From Candidatus Woesearchaeota archaeon (GTDB lineage: Archaea > Nanobdellota > Nanobdellia > Woesearchaeales > UBA11716), in NCBI GenBank assembly GCA_013329175.1, contig DUKR01000006.1, positions 1 through 11,462 on the forward strand: a stretch of 11,462 nt of DNA, written 5' to 3'. How positions within the stretch are numbered: position 1 is the stretch's first letter; every line of letters starts with the position of its first letter. Shown here piece after piece: positions 5,701 to 11,462 of the stretch. Under the pieces are notes generated by a model. The model saw only the letters and a list, made by a program, of their open reading frames with translations, was not told the origin of the DNA and searched no databases. Both the position numbers and the translations under genes were made by a program.

Positions 5701-8503
5701 TGAAGCTGTAGTGGTAGAGGATATCTGCGCTCCAAATGCATATTATGCATGCGCCCCTGACGGAGGCTATGAAGGAAGAAAGCAGTGCAGGCCTGACGGA
5801 AAGGGCTATCTCTCCTGCGTTGCAACACAAAGCTGCAGTGACGGCATGGTCAACGGCAATGAGCAGTGCGATGACGGGAACACCCAAAGCGGTGACGGAT
5901 GCAGCGCACAGTGCGAAAATGAGCAGAATGGCCCTCCTGCACAGCAATTGCGGGCTATCCTGACATCGCCATCAGCATCTGCCGGCATTCATCCAGGGGA
6001 TGCAGTGTCAGTAAGAGGCAGGGCAGAGCCGCCGCTTGATAACGACGGAGTGGGCGGATACCGAGTTGCCGTCTACAAAGCGGATGCAAGCGGGAGCTGG
6101 GTGTTTGACAATGACGCCGTTGATAACATAGGCTCTGCGCCAGTGAGGTCCCAGAATGGAGCTCCAATCTGGTTTGACAGAAACCCAACATTAAGGTTCA
6201 ATGAGATTGGCACATACCAGATCAGGTTTTCTGTGCATGACACCCCACTGTCAGAAACTAAGGCAGGGAAAACGCCAGCATGGACAAACCCTGCTACCGC
6301 GGTTACTATTCAGGTTACTGAAAGACAGGAAACTGTATCCTGTATCCCTGGAGAAAGATACTCCTGTAATCCCGACAACGGGCAGACAGGATACAAGCTA
6401 TGCAATGACAGGGGAGATGGCTACCTGAGTTGCATTCCCGATAGTTACTGCGGAAATGGCCAGTTGGAATCAGACGAGCAGTGTGATGACGGCAACACCT
6501 TTAATGGCGATGGCTGCTCACACCTCTGTGCAAGAGAAGAATCAAGACCTCCTGTTGTATCCTGCACTTCCGGCCAGCAATATGCATGCAATCCTGATGG
6601 TGGGTATGTCGGATACAAGGCATGCAACCGCAGGGGAGACGGCTACCTTAATTGCATAACCCGCGAATATTGCAGCGATGGCATTGTCAACGGCAACGAA
6701 GAGTGCGATGATGGCAATACCATTAGTGGGGACAGTTGCTCATCGGATTGCAGGACTGAATCAGTCCCTGAGCCGCAGCAAGTATGCGGCAACAGCCAGG
6801 TTGAATCTGGCGAGCAGTGCGACAACGGCCAGTCCAATGGCATTGCATGCACGCCAGGATACGGCGGAACCTGCAATTACTGCACATCCAGTTGCTTAAC
6901 TTCGACAGTTACTGATACTGCATACTGTAGCGACGGAAGAGTCAGCGGCCCTGAGCAGTGCGACGATGGCAATGCAAGGAATGGCGACGGATGCTCAGCG
7001 CAATGCCTTATTGAGCAGGTGCCTCCGCCACCAGCAAATCATGCGCCGGTTGCAGACAGCCAGGCAAGAACAATCAGACAGAACCAGCAGATTGCAATAA
7101 CCCTTCAGGCAAGCGATGCTGACGGTAATGCGCTCACCTACACCATAGCAGGAGGGCCATTTGCAGGCAGCCTCTCCAATTTCAATGGCAACCATGTGAC
7201 CTACACCCCTACAGCAAATTTTGTAGGAACAGACGCATTCACCTTCAGGGCACATGACGGGAGGGCTAATTCAAACGCTGCAACCGTGACCATTATAGTT
7301 CTGCGCCAGAACAGCGGGCCGGTAGCAAACAGCCAGAGCGTTGCAGCGCCTGAAGATACTCCTCTTGCCATTTCCCTAAGCGGAAATGACCCTGATGGAG
7401 ATGCCATCACCTATAGCATTATCACTGGCCCTGCAAATGGAGCTATCAGCAGCTTTAGCGCAAGCTCAGGCACTCTGACCTACACTCCGAATGCAAACTA
7501 CAATGGCTCTGATGCATTCCAGTTCACTGTAAGCGATGGCAGTGCCAATTCCCTTGCTGCAACAGTAAGCATCACCATACGTCCAGTGAATGATGCACCC
7601 GTAGCAAGTGCAGGCACCGTGGCCATTAACGAGGACCAGCCAGTGCAATTCAACCTCAGCGCACGCGATGCTGACGGCGACGTGCTGAGCTTTGCAATCA
7701 CGGCAAGCCCTATTAGGGGGCAGATAACCAGTTTCAATCCTGCAACAGGGGCGCTTGTGTACGTGCCTGGCCGGGATTTCAATGGCGCTGACTCGCTCCA
7801 GTTCACTGCAAATGATGGCGTGCTAGTTTCAGCTCCAGCTGCAATCAGGCTGACTGTCAGCCCTTCAGCAGACGCACCAAGAATACTCTCTCACACCCCG
7901 CAAAGTACAGCACCAAGAATCGGCGTCGGTGAAGAAGTCCTCTTCAGCGTGCAGGCAGCTGACCCTGATGGCGATGCCTTAAGCTACAGCTGGGCGCTTG
8001 ATGGAGTGGTTGTCGCTACGTCTGCAGGAGGCTTCACCTACAAGCCTGGCCCCGATGCTGCTGGAAAGCATTCAGTTATTGTCAGAGTGTTTGAAACAGG
8101 CAACCCGCAGATTGCTGCAAGCGTTACCTGGGATGTGACGGTAAGGGATGAAAAGCTCACCAATTCCCAGCAGGCTCCAAGGAAATCCGTTGGCGTTGCA
8201 AGCCTAAACGTCGGAGACAGGGTTGTAAGCCCAGGCCAGACTGGCGCAGTTGTCAGGAGCGTTATTGAGAACAAGCGTGACTTTGATATCAAGGACATGA
8301 AAGTCACTACCGTGTTCCACAGCTTTGATGACGGCAGAAGCTCGGCCCAGGATACTATTGAGGCCAATTCCAGAAAGACCTATAGCAACGCATTTGACGT
8401 TCCTGACGAGCTGTACTATGATGACGGCCTTGTGCGCATAACGGTCAACAAGGACGGCAAGATCCTCAGAAGGAAGTTTGTAAGGCTTGATGTTGCAGAG
8501 TAA
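2795..8503 (+). CDS. Giant secreted multidomain surface protein (cadherin-like, DUF4215 and PKD-like domains)
   Basis: No gene name is recognisable. Numbering is from the ATG at 2795 (1,902 residues). Residues 1-24 form a signal peptide: ARKK, a hydrophobic core, then ALA before Glu25. Residues ~50-345 hold six beta-type repeats. Cadherin-like domains lie at ~351-445 and ~449-541, an AT-richer beta-sandwich at ~543-689, PKD-like or Ig-like domains at ~691-810, ~820-933 and ~1049-1179, and a cysteine-rich block at ~941-1404. The block has five DUF4215-type repeats (CxDGxVxGxEQCDDGN style), one variant at ~1331, and three copies of another four-cysteine motif. Cadherin-like domains follow at ~1414-1688 and a PKD-like one at ~1692-1783. 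The last ~105 residues form a CARDB-like beta domain. There is no C-terminal membrane helix or sorting signal. Adhesion or cell-envelope function is inferred from architecture alone. The frame is also open to a TTG at 2750. Confidence 0.9.
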   Translation: MARKKLSVLALFILIIVQCSFALAEHESGYSIPVQHTADGGSDFDTQGPYPNNIKDFSVVYKSDGAVRGIYFLDYLNILHTANVDEDWPLPPNTGQTVVEFNPVGIEVVTDARGNVYGIYAMAPTGTFHEILASGDYGKSIPSWTEWDIQPVQNIYDPNLMKDFEVVFDSNGNVRGAYQLDRLGVLHTPSMNANDSLPYQGRVAVGVVDNIEVVSSDNARVFGVYGQDRLGGFHELLSTGDDGRSIPSWTTWDVRPVYGISMVDFNIIEDRLGNVVGAYQLDSAGVLHTPVVDRDKELNIDNRLTIDMPNSIHKVDPVVTASGDVLGVYAVDRLGAIHTPIVTIVEGNSTAPTLQDIRAGSVRSSRNIQTGLSPGVVYSLGKSLIFEIASLPEHGELADFNPETGAIAYTANTGYTGQDSFLFRAYYVNDKGVRIYSNIVAMYINIVANAPPVVHDLTYDIRQGTEEITIDLSEGARDPEGDDFFFEIVSLPLYGTLDEFNAETGIVRYMPLTSRTYELYFEYWASDRNGYSNAGIVRIHQNHAPNMVIDEIEYEIEGSIGRVGDEGVIDAPIREDSVLEITSVFSALHSEFRDVTINGEIVGILNNSNGSLIIEGDTVIDYVGATVQQIAGVGELPPSHRISLTIDFSDLPEFVPGEYQLNLRVSGTDRYGVEVESRPFTFTITLVEDQEPIAPTLRSILTQPSLPAGPLYVGDTLTINGKGSQPDQVTGFATQVLIDAQFTKLGEDVEIVGGARHSGTGQNGNAQIFDSPPVTLRFLREGSYEIRFIVKNQDGVWMPAARFTQSVLLRPTEPVTSLAPEISSVFFFHPTSGNRAEVINGGSVRFNDDKDVFTIYVEGFDPEGNHADIALNIEGLTASGGVMGNPVAGETGKLWEIIWNAQRSNPGTHHLTITPRDSSGHSGAARDFYVNIVAAETEPFCGDGMVNGNEQCDDGNTQSGDGCSAQCTNEAVVVEDICAPNAYYACAPDGGYEGRKQCRPDGKGYLSCVATQSCSDGMVNGNEQCDDGNTQSGDGCSAQCENEQNGPPAQQLRAILTSPSASAGIHPGDAVSVRGRAEPPLDNDGVGGYRVAVYKADASGSWVFDNDAVDNIGSAPVRSQNGAPIWFDRNPTLRFNEIGTYQIRFSVHDTPLSETKAGKTPAWTNPATAVTIQVTERQETVSCIPGERYSCNPDNGQTGYKLCNDRGDGYLSCIPDSYCGNGQLESDEQCDDGNTFNGDGCSHLCAREESRPPVVSCTSGQQYACNPDGGYVGYKACNRRGDGYLNCITREYCSDGIVNGNEECDDGNTISGDSCSSDCRTESVPEPQQVCGNSQVESGEQCDNGQSNGIACTPGYGGTCNYCTSSCLTSTVTDTAYCSDGRVSGPEQCDDGNARNGDGCSAQCLIEQVPPPPANHAPVADSQARTIRQNQQIAITLQASDADGNALTYTIAGGPFAGSLSNFNGNHVTYTPTANFVGTDAFTFRAHDGRANSNAATVTIIVLRQNSGPVANSQSVAAPEDTPLAISLSGNDPDGDAITYSIITGPANGAISSFSASSGTLTYTPNANYNGSDAFQFTVSDGSANSLAATVSITIRPVNDAPVASAGTVAINEDQPVQFNLSARDADGDVLSFAITASPIRGQITSFNPATGALVYVPGRDFNGADSLQFTANDGVLVSAPAAIRLTVSPSADAPRILSHTPQSTAPRIGVGEEVLFSVQAADPDGDALSYSWALDGVVVATSAGGFTYKPGPDAAGKHSVIVRVFETGNPQIAASVTWDVTVRDEKLTNSQQAPRKSVGVASLNVGDRVVSPGQTGAVVRSVIENKRDFDIKDMKVTTVFHSFDDGRSSAQDTIEANSRKTYSNAFDVPDELYYDDGLVRITVNKDGKILRRKFVRLDVAE
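2945..3830 (+). repeat. Six degenerate protein repeats in three alternating pairs
   Basis: Each repeat centres on a pattern like V-x-G-x-Y-x-x-D-x-x-G-x-x-H. The conserved Gly falls at residues 69, 118, 176, 223, 277 and 327 of the giant protein, 47-58 residues apart. Odd repeats end in LHT or LHTP. Repeats 2 and 4 end in FHE and continue into SIPSWTxWD. The period of the pair is about 101-107 residues. Six blades would fit a beta-propeller-like fold, but the fold is an inference. Confidence 0.7.
5621..5695 (+). repeat. 75-base near-identical repeat, copy 1 (DUF4215 unit 1)
   Basis: It matches 5840-5914 at 73 of 75 bases. Both differences are silent (AAT/AAC for Asn, AGT/AGC for Ser). The offset is 219 bases, exactly 73 codons. 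The other DUF4215 units of the gene are much more diverged. Confidence 0.9.
5726..5914 (+). repeat. Eight-cysteine module, copy A
   Basis: It runs from the first to the last cysteine, residues 978-1040. The spacing is C-x7-C-x11-C-x9-C-x5-C-x10-C-x10-C-x3-C. The last four cysteines belong to a DUF4215-type repeat. The first four form a separate motif with PDGG and GKGYLSC that I cannot assign to a named family. Confidence 0.8.
5840..5914 (+). repeat. 75-base near-identical repeat, copy 2 (DUF4215 unit 2)
   Basis: Partner of 5621-5695. It forms the second half of the first eight-cysteine module (5726-5914). The close identity points to a recent duplication or gene conversion confined to this part of the gene. 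Confidence 0.9.
6341..6529 (+). repeat. Eight-cysteine module, copy B
   Basis: Residues 1183-1245. It has the same 63-codon length and the same cysteine spacing as copy A. It is separated from copy A by a PKD-like domain at about residues 1049-1179. Confidence 0.8.
6563..6751 (+). repeat. Eight-cysteine module, copy C
   Basis: Residues 1257-1319, again 63 codons with identical cysteine spacing, placed 222 bases after copy B. It is followed by a variant cysteine repeat starting at 6785 and a stand-alone DUF4215-type repeat at 6926-7006. Confidence 0.8.
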
Positions 8504-8514
8504 GGGTCGGCATC

Positions 8515-8550
8515 TTTTTTTATCCCTTCTTTTTGTCTCTTTTTTTCTTC
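8515..8550 (+). terminator. T-run terminator after the giant gene
   Basis: Three T-runs (8515-8521, 8530-8534, 8540-8546) begin 12 bases after the TAA stop. They separate the giant gene from the tRNA unit. Confidence 0.65.
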
Positions 8551-8591
8551 TGGTCATCTCCATAAGTTGTGTATTTTTTGCAGGCATAATG

Positions 8592-8599
8592 TTTAAAAA
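8592..8599 (+). promoter_or_regulatory. TATA box for tRNA-Tyr
   Basis: TTTAAAAA is centred about 29 bases before the mature 5' end of the tRNA, which fits a transcript starting a few bases upstream of it. Confidence 0.6.
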
Positions 8600-8624
8600 G
8601 CGGCTGCGGTTTCTTCTCGATACT

Positions 8625-8754
8625 CCCCACCTAGCTCAACGGTAGAGCGTTCGGCTGTAGAACTTGTTCGCTGCTTTGATAAGCTATGAATAGCATACAT
8701 GAGATGCAGCCAGCCGTTACCGAAAGGTTCCCGGTTCAAATCCGGGGGTGGGGA
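8625..8754 (+). tRNA. tRNA-Tyr (anticodon GTA), interrupted by an intron
   Basis: The acceptor stem CCCCACC pairs perfectly with GGTGGGG (8747-8753), and the discriminator is A8754. The D stem is GCTC/GAGC with loop AACGGTA. The anticodon stem is TTCGG (8650-8654) with CCGAA (8720-8724), and the spliced loop is CTGTAGA with GTA at 8657-8659. The variable loop is five bases. The T arm is CCCGG-TTCAAAT-CCGGG. A15 can pair with T48. C1-G72 is the archaeal and eukaryotic tyrosine identity pair. CCA is not encoded in full (CC then T). A TATA box lies upstream and a T-rich terminator downstream. Confidence 0.95.
8661..8718 (+). other. tRNA-Tyr intron, 58 bases, after anticodon-loop position 37
   Basis: Removing these bases restores a standard seven-base anticodon loop. 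Because A occurs at both junctions, 8662-8719 would give the same product. Inside, GCTGC (8670-8674) pairs with GCAGC (8706-8710), enclosing a small hairpin, GCTA-TGAA-TAGC (8683-8694). A clean bulge-helix-bulge is not seen: the central helix CTGT/GCCG (8655-8658/8713-8716) has a T-C mismatch and there is no inner helix. The pairing CGGCTG/CAGCCG (8652-8657/8711-8716) competes with the anticodon stem. Confidence 0.85.
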
Positions 8755-8756
8755 CC

Positions 8757-8768
8757 TTTGTTTCTTTT
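8757..8768 (+). terminator. T-rich terminator after tRNA-Tyr
   Basis: TTTGTTTCTTTT starts three bases after the discriminator base, a usual position for the end of an archaeal tRNA transcript. Confidence 0.5.
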
Positions 8769-8816
8769 CAGCAGGCAAGCATTGGCGCGCACGTGAACAA
8801 TAGAGCAAAAGAAAGA

Positions 8817-9794
8817 TCAGGCAGCTTTTTTCCAAAAAGGCCCATTGAATGTGGCATATGCAACTCTTAATCCATTATTAGAAAGAGAGCCATTATCGGC
8901 CATCTGCATAATCTCCATAAGAGCCCTGCCGTAGCGCATAGCGCTCTTGTATACACGCTTAGTTGTCAATGCATTCAATACGTCAAATATGCTCATCACT
9001 TCAACAAACAAGGGTATCTCGCCGGATTTTAGGCCAAGCGGGTATCCTTTTCCATTCGGTTGCTCATGATGCAAAAGAATCCCAAGCATCACAGCATTGT
9101 ACACCAATGGTGGAATTTCATCTTTTTTTTGGTCAAGCTTTGCAAACCAGTACATGGCGCCCAACAAGGAATGATTCTCCATTTCTTCCCTCTCAGCTTT
9201 GGATAACGCGCCTGGATTATTGAGCAATGGATATGATATGAGCAATTTTCCGATATCGTGAAAATGGCCAGCCATTCCGAGAATAGAGCGTTCAATGCCA
9301 AGATAAGGCTCAGCCATGCTCATGCAATGGCCAACAGATTCTGTATGCTGTTGATATGAGGGGTCAAGCATACGCAATATGGCACTTGTTGGCTCAAGCC
9401 CTTTCTGGAGGAGCTCAACAATGCCTCCATTATCCATCTCTGGGCCAATCGTCTTCTCTAGCTGAATGATATTGCCACCATATTTCCCGTCGCCATAGGG
9501 AAAATTGCCTATTGTTATTCGTTGTGTTGTTGCAGGAATACTGAAGACTGCGCTCACCTTATGGGGGAGAAAAAAAGAAAGGCCATATGACTCCTGTGTT
9601 AGCCGTGAGAGATCCACCAGAAAAGATGGTGGGGGTATTTGGTTTGATAGCAAGGCAGTCACCAGGTCGCACATTGTGGGAGTAATCTCTCCAAAGTCTA
9701 CTTTCTTGTCAAGATTTGGTTCCTGTTGCAATAACTCATTATCCATTAAGAAAGATGTAATTCGACGCACCAGTTTCAATTGCATTTTCTCCAT
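8817..9794 (-). CDS. HD-GYP-type phosphohydrolase domain protein
   Basis: The 325-residue product has a C-terminal HD domain of the HD-GYP kind at about 145-315. Visible metal-site residues are H150, H179-D180 with K183 in HFHDIGK, H208, H242-H243 in HHEQPNGKGYP (242-252), and D271 in IFDVLNALTTKRVY. The GYP triplet and the following GLxxGEIP stretch match the family. Departures are N for D before G248 and N274 for the second Asp of the usual DxxDALT. In bacteria HD-GYP proteins hydrolyse cyclic di-GMP or related dinucleotides; the substrate here is unknown. The N-terminal ~140 residues are not recognised and show no membrane helix. The gene is divergent from srp54. The start could be the ATG at 9794 or the one at 9785; a GGAG precedes the latter closely, so the choice is open. 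Confidence 0.87.
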   Translation of the reverse strand: MEKMQLKLVRRITSFLMDNELLQQEPNLDKKVDFGEITPTMCDLVTALLSNQIPPPSFLVDLSRLTQESYGLSFFLPHKVSAVFSIPATTQRITIGNFPYGDGKYGGNIIQLEKTIGPEMDNGGIVELLQKGLEPTSAILRMLDPSYQQHTESVGHCMSMAEPYLGIERSILGMAGHFHDIGKLLISYPLLNNPGALSKAEREEMENHSLLGAMYWFAKLDQKKDEIPPLVYNAVMLGILLHHEQPNGKGYPLGLKSGEIPLFVEVMSIFDVLNALTTKRVYKSAMRYGRALMEIMQMADNGSLSNNGLRVAYATFNGPFWKKAA

Positions 9795-9834
9795 TGTCTA
9801 GCCATCCTATATCCTTACTCTGTTTGTGGCTCCC

Positions 9835-9843
9835 ATATAATTA
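9835..9843 (-). promoter_or_regulatory. TATA-like box for the HD-GYP gene
   Basis: On the minus strand it reads TAATTATAT. A start about 25 bases downstream (near 9813) gives a leader of about 18 bases before the ATG at 9794. Confidence 0.45.
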
Positions 9844-9888
9844 CTTTTTGAGTGCACGGCCCATAATTTAGCCCTCACCACGCCAATC

Positions 9889-9896
9889 TTTATAAA
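9889..9896 (+). promoter_or_regulatory. TATA box for srp54, implying a leaderless transcript
   Basis: TTTATAAA is centred about 26 bases before the ATG at 9919. The transcript is therefore expected to start at or next to the A of the start codon. No Shine-Dalgarno sequence is needed in that arrangement. Confidence 0.6.
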
Positions 9897-9918
9897 AAAG
9901 GGCTCACTTCCAGGGAAT

Positions 9919-11274
9919 ATGGTGTTAGAAAAGCTTGGAGAATCGCTAAGAGGAACACTGAAGAGGATTGCAAGCGCAGTCTTTGTGGATGATAAGCTCA
10001 TCAATGAGCTTGTGAAGGACATCCAGCGCTCGCTGCTGCAGTCAGACGTGAACGTGAAGCTTGTGCTTGAGCTGTCAAACAAAATCAAGGGCAGGATTAA
10101 GAACGAGGATACTCCAGGCAGCATTACCAGGAAGGAGCATCTTATCAACATCGTCTATGAGGAGCTTGTTGCGTTCCTTGGCGATGAAGGGGCAAGGCTT
10201 GAGGTGCCAGCAAAGAAGCCGTTCATCATCATGCTTGTCGGCCTTTTCGGCAATGGCAAGACGACTACGGCAGGAAAGCTTGCACGGTACTTTTCAAAGC
10301 GGGGGAAGAAGGTTGCGCTTGTGGGGCTTGATGTGCACCGCCCAGCGGCAATGGACCAATTGCAGCAGATTGCTGATAAGGCAGGCGTTGCGGTGTACGT
10401 CAAAAAAGGAGAGAATGACCCGCTGAAGATATGGGCTAAGTATAGGGATGAAGCAGGAAAATCTGATGTTGTCATCATTGACACGGCTGGCCGAGACGCC
10501 CTCTCCCATGACCTCATAAAGGAGATAGAGGCAATTCACAGGGAGGTGCAGCCAGACGAGAATCTGCTGGTGATTTCAGCAGACATTGGCCAGGCTGCGC
10601 AGAAGCAGGCAGAGCAGTTCCATGCCTCCTGCGGAATCACTGGTGTTGTCGCAACTAAGATGGAAGGGACAGCAAAAGCAGGAGGAGCGTTGTCAGCCTG
10701 CGCGGTGACTGAGGCTCCAATAAAATTCATTGGTGTCGGAGAGAGCCTTGACGATATTGAGAGCTTCAACCCTAAGAATTTTGTCGGAAGGCTCCTTGGG
10801 ATGGGCGATATCGAAGCGCTTCTGGAGAAAGCTGAAGGAGCTATTTCGCAGGAGGATGCTGAGGATCTGGGAAAGCGCCTGCTCAAGGGTGAGTTCACCC
10901 TGATTGACCTCTATGAGCAAATGGAAGCCATGAAGAAGATGGGGCCTCTCACCAAGATAGTTGAGATGATCCCTGGTTTCTCTCAGATAAAGCTTCCAAA
11001 AGAGGCATTGCAGGTCCAGCAGGAAAAGCTCAAGCTCTGGAAGCATGCGATGGATTCGATGACAAAGGGGGAGCTTGAGGATCCTGAAGAGATAGGAGCA
11101 GACAGGGTTGAGCGCATTGCGAAAGGCTCTGGCGTGCAGCAGAGCGACATTCGCGAGATGCTCAAGCAATACCGGCAGTCCAGGAAGATGATGAAGATGA
11201 TGAAAGGCAGTGGCGACGTGAGCAAGATTATGAAGAAGATGCAGGGAAGGATGCCTAAGGGGTTTGGGGTGTAA
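9919..11274 (+). CDS. srp54: Signal recognition particle 54 kDa protein
   Basis: SRP54 is the GTPase that binds signal sequences and SRP RNA and docks ribosomes to the FtsY receptor at the membrane. The 451 residues match the archaeal length. The N domain covers 1-~95. The G domain has G1 GLFGNGKT (108-115), DVHRPAAMDQL (138-148), DTAGR (188-192), TKME (246-249) and IGVGE (271-275). The M domain, from about 300, carries RIAKGSGV (399-406), a methionine-rich KMMKMMKG (423-430) and a basic C-terminus. The guanine-specificity motif is normally TKxD; here the Asp is Glu249, and the usual AKGGG after it is AKAGG. The rest looks intact, so the protein is probably functional. It is alone in its transcription unit and divergent from the HD-GYP gene. 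Confidence 0.97.
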   Translation: MVLEKLGESLRGTLKRIASAVFVDDKLINELVKDIQRSLLQSDVNVKLVLELSNKIKGRIKNEDTPGSITRKEHLINIVYEELVAFLGDEGARLEVPAKKPFIIMLVGLFGNGKTTTAGKLARYFSKRGKKVALVGLDVHRPAAMDQLQQIADKAGVAVYVKKGENDPLKIWAKYRDEAGKSDVVIIDTAGRDALSHDLIKEIEAIHREVQPDENLLVISADIGQAAQKQAEQFHASCGITGVVATKMEGTAKAGGALSACAVTEAPIKFIGVGESLDDIESFNPKNFVGRLLGMGDIEALLEKAEGAISQEDAEDLGKRLLKGEFTLIDLYEQMEAMKKMGPLTKIVEMIPGFSQIKLPKEALQVQQEKLKLWKHAMDSMTKGELEDPEEIGADRVERIAKGSGVQQSDIREMLKQYRQSRKMMKMMKGSGDVSKIMKKMQGRMPKGFGV

Positions 11275-11462
11275 CTTCCACCAAAGATGTTCTTTCACCA
11301 AAAGTTTCCCGTAATAGTTCACAAGTATGGAAGCCTGCCTCTTTGTAACTTTGACGAGCATCATTCCCTTCAAAAAGGCAGTCCCTAAAACGGGCATTGC
11401 CTACGGCTACTTTGCCAAAAGCGGCGATGCCGTTCTCCACCCTTTTGCCTGCGGTGAAATTG
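11255..11462 (-). CDS. 3' end of a probable convergent gene, unknown product (partial)
   Basis: The minus strand is open from the window edge to a TAG at 11255-11257, giving at least 68 residues with a mixed, protein-like composition (for example KRVENGIAAFGKVAVGNARF). I do not recognise the family. A GTG at 11438-11440 is the only start-like codon near the edge, but the frame continues upstream of it without a stop, so the gene probably begins outside the window. Its 3' end overlaps the srp54 3' end by 20 bases, tail to tail. Codon choice looks a little different from srp54. It could still be a chance open frame. Confidence 0.45.
   Translation of the reverse strand, partial: NFTAGKRVENGIAAFGKVAVGNARFRDCLFEGNDARQSYKEAGFHTCELLRETFGERTSLVEVTPQTP

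Noticed and set aside
5558..5947. Minus-strand 129-codon frame that looks like a membrane protein with a repeat
   Set aside because: It is the reverse reading of the DUF4215 repeats; the apparent helices and the internal repeat come from the sense-strand codons.
8661..8718. Possible box C/D guide RNA inside the tRNA intron
   Set aside because: TTGATAA is only a weak C-box match and no CTGA D box is present.
8593..8835. Minus-strand frame of 80 codons across the tRNA
   Set aside because: It runs antisense through tRNA-Tyr and its promoter and overlaps the end of the HD-GYP gene.
1..11462. CRISPR array, insertion sequence, integrase or phage genes
   Set aside because: No regularly spaced short repeats, transposase-like frame or terminal inverted repeats were found on either strand.

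Overview
The window looks like part of an archaeal chromosome, most plausibly from a DPANN-type or otherwise poorly characterised lineage; the lineage is inference. The archaeal signs are direct. There is an SRP54 of archaeal type. A tRNA-Tyr has C1-G72, no encoded CCA and an intron in the anticodon loop. TATA-like boxes sit about 25-30 bases before the expected starts of five transcription units, and T-run terminators are common. Overall GC is near one half by eye.

Layout. Bases 1-544 hold no convincing protein gene. They contain a diverged direct repeat, two T-rich terminators and a candidate structured RNA of about 210 nt. Bases 545-2634 (minus strand) are a two-gene operon, proC-proA, with an ATGA stop/start overlap; it encodes the last and middle enzymes of proline synthesis from glutamate, and proB is not in the window. 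A short divergent promoter region follows. Bases 2795-8503 (plus) encode one secreted protein of about 1,900 residues: signal peptide, six beta-type repeats in alternating pairs, two cadherin-like domains, several other beta-sandwich domains, a cysteine-rich block with DUF4215-type repeats, more cadherin-like domains and a terminal beta domain. It has no visible membrane or wall anchor at its C-terminus.

Bases 8625-8754 are the intron-bearing tRNA-Tyr(GTA) with its own TATA box and terminator. Bases 8817-9794 (minus) encode a protein with an HD-GYP-type phosphohydrolase domain, unexpected in an archaeon because that family is best known from bacterial cyclic-di-GMP signalling. It is divergent from srp54 (9919-11274), which appears to be transcribed without a leader. 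The right edge holds the 3' end of a probable convergent gene overlapping the srp54 stop.

These units look like independent neighbours rather than one pathway. The clearest functional coupling is proC with proA. SRP54 is the general targeting factor for membrane and secreted proteins. The most interesting items are the giant surface protein with its fixed-spacing eight-cysteine module, the archaeal HD-GYP protein, the tRNA intron that lacks a clean bulge-helix-bulge, and the candidate RNA near the left edge.
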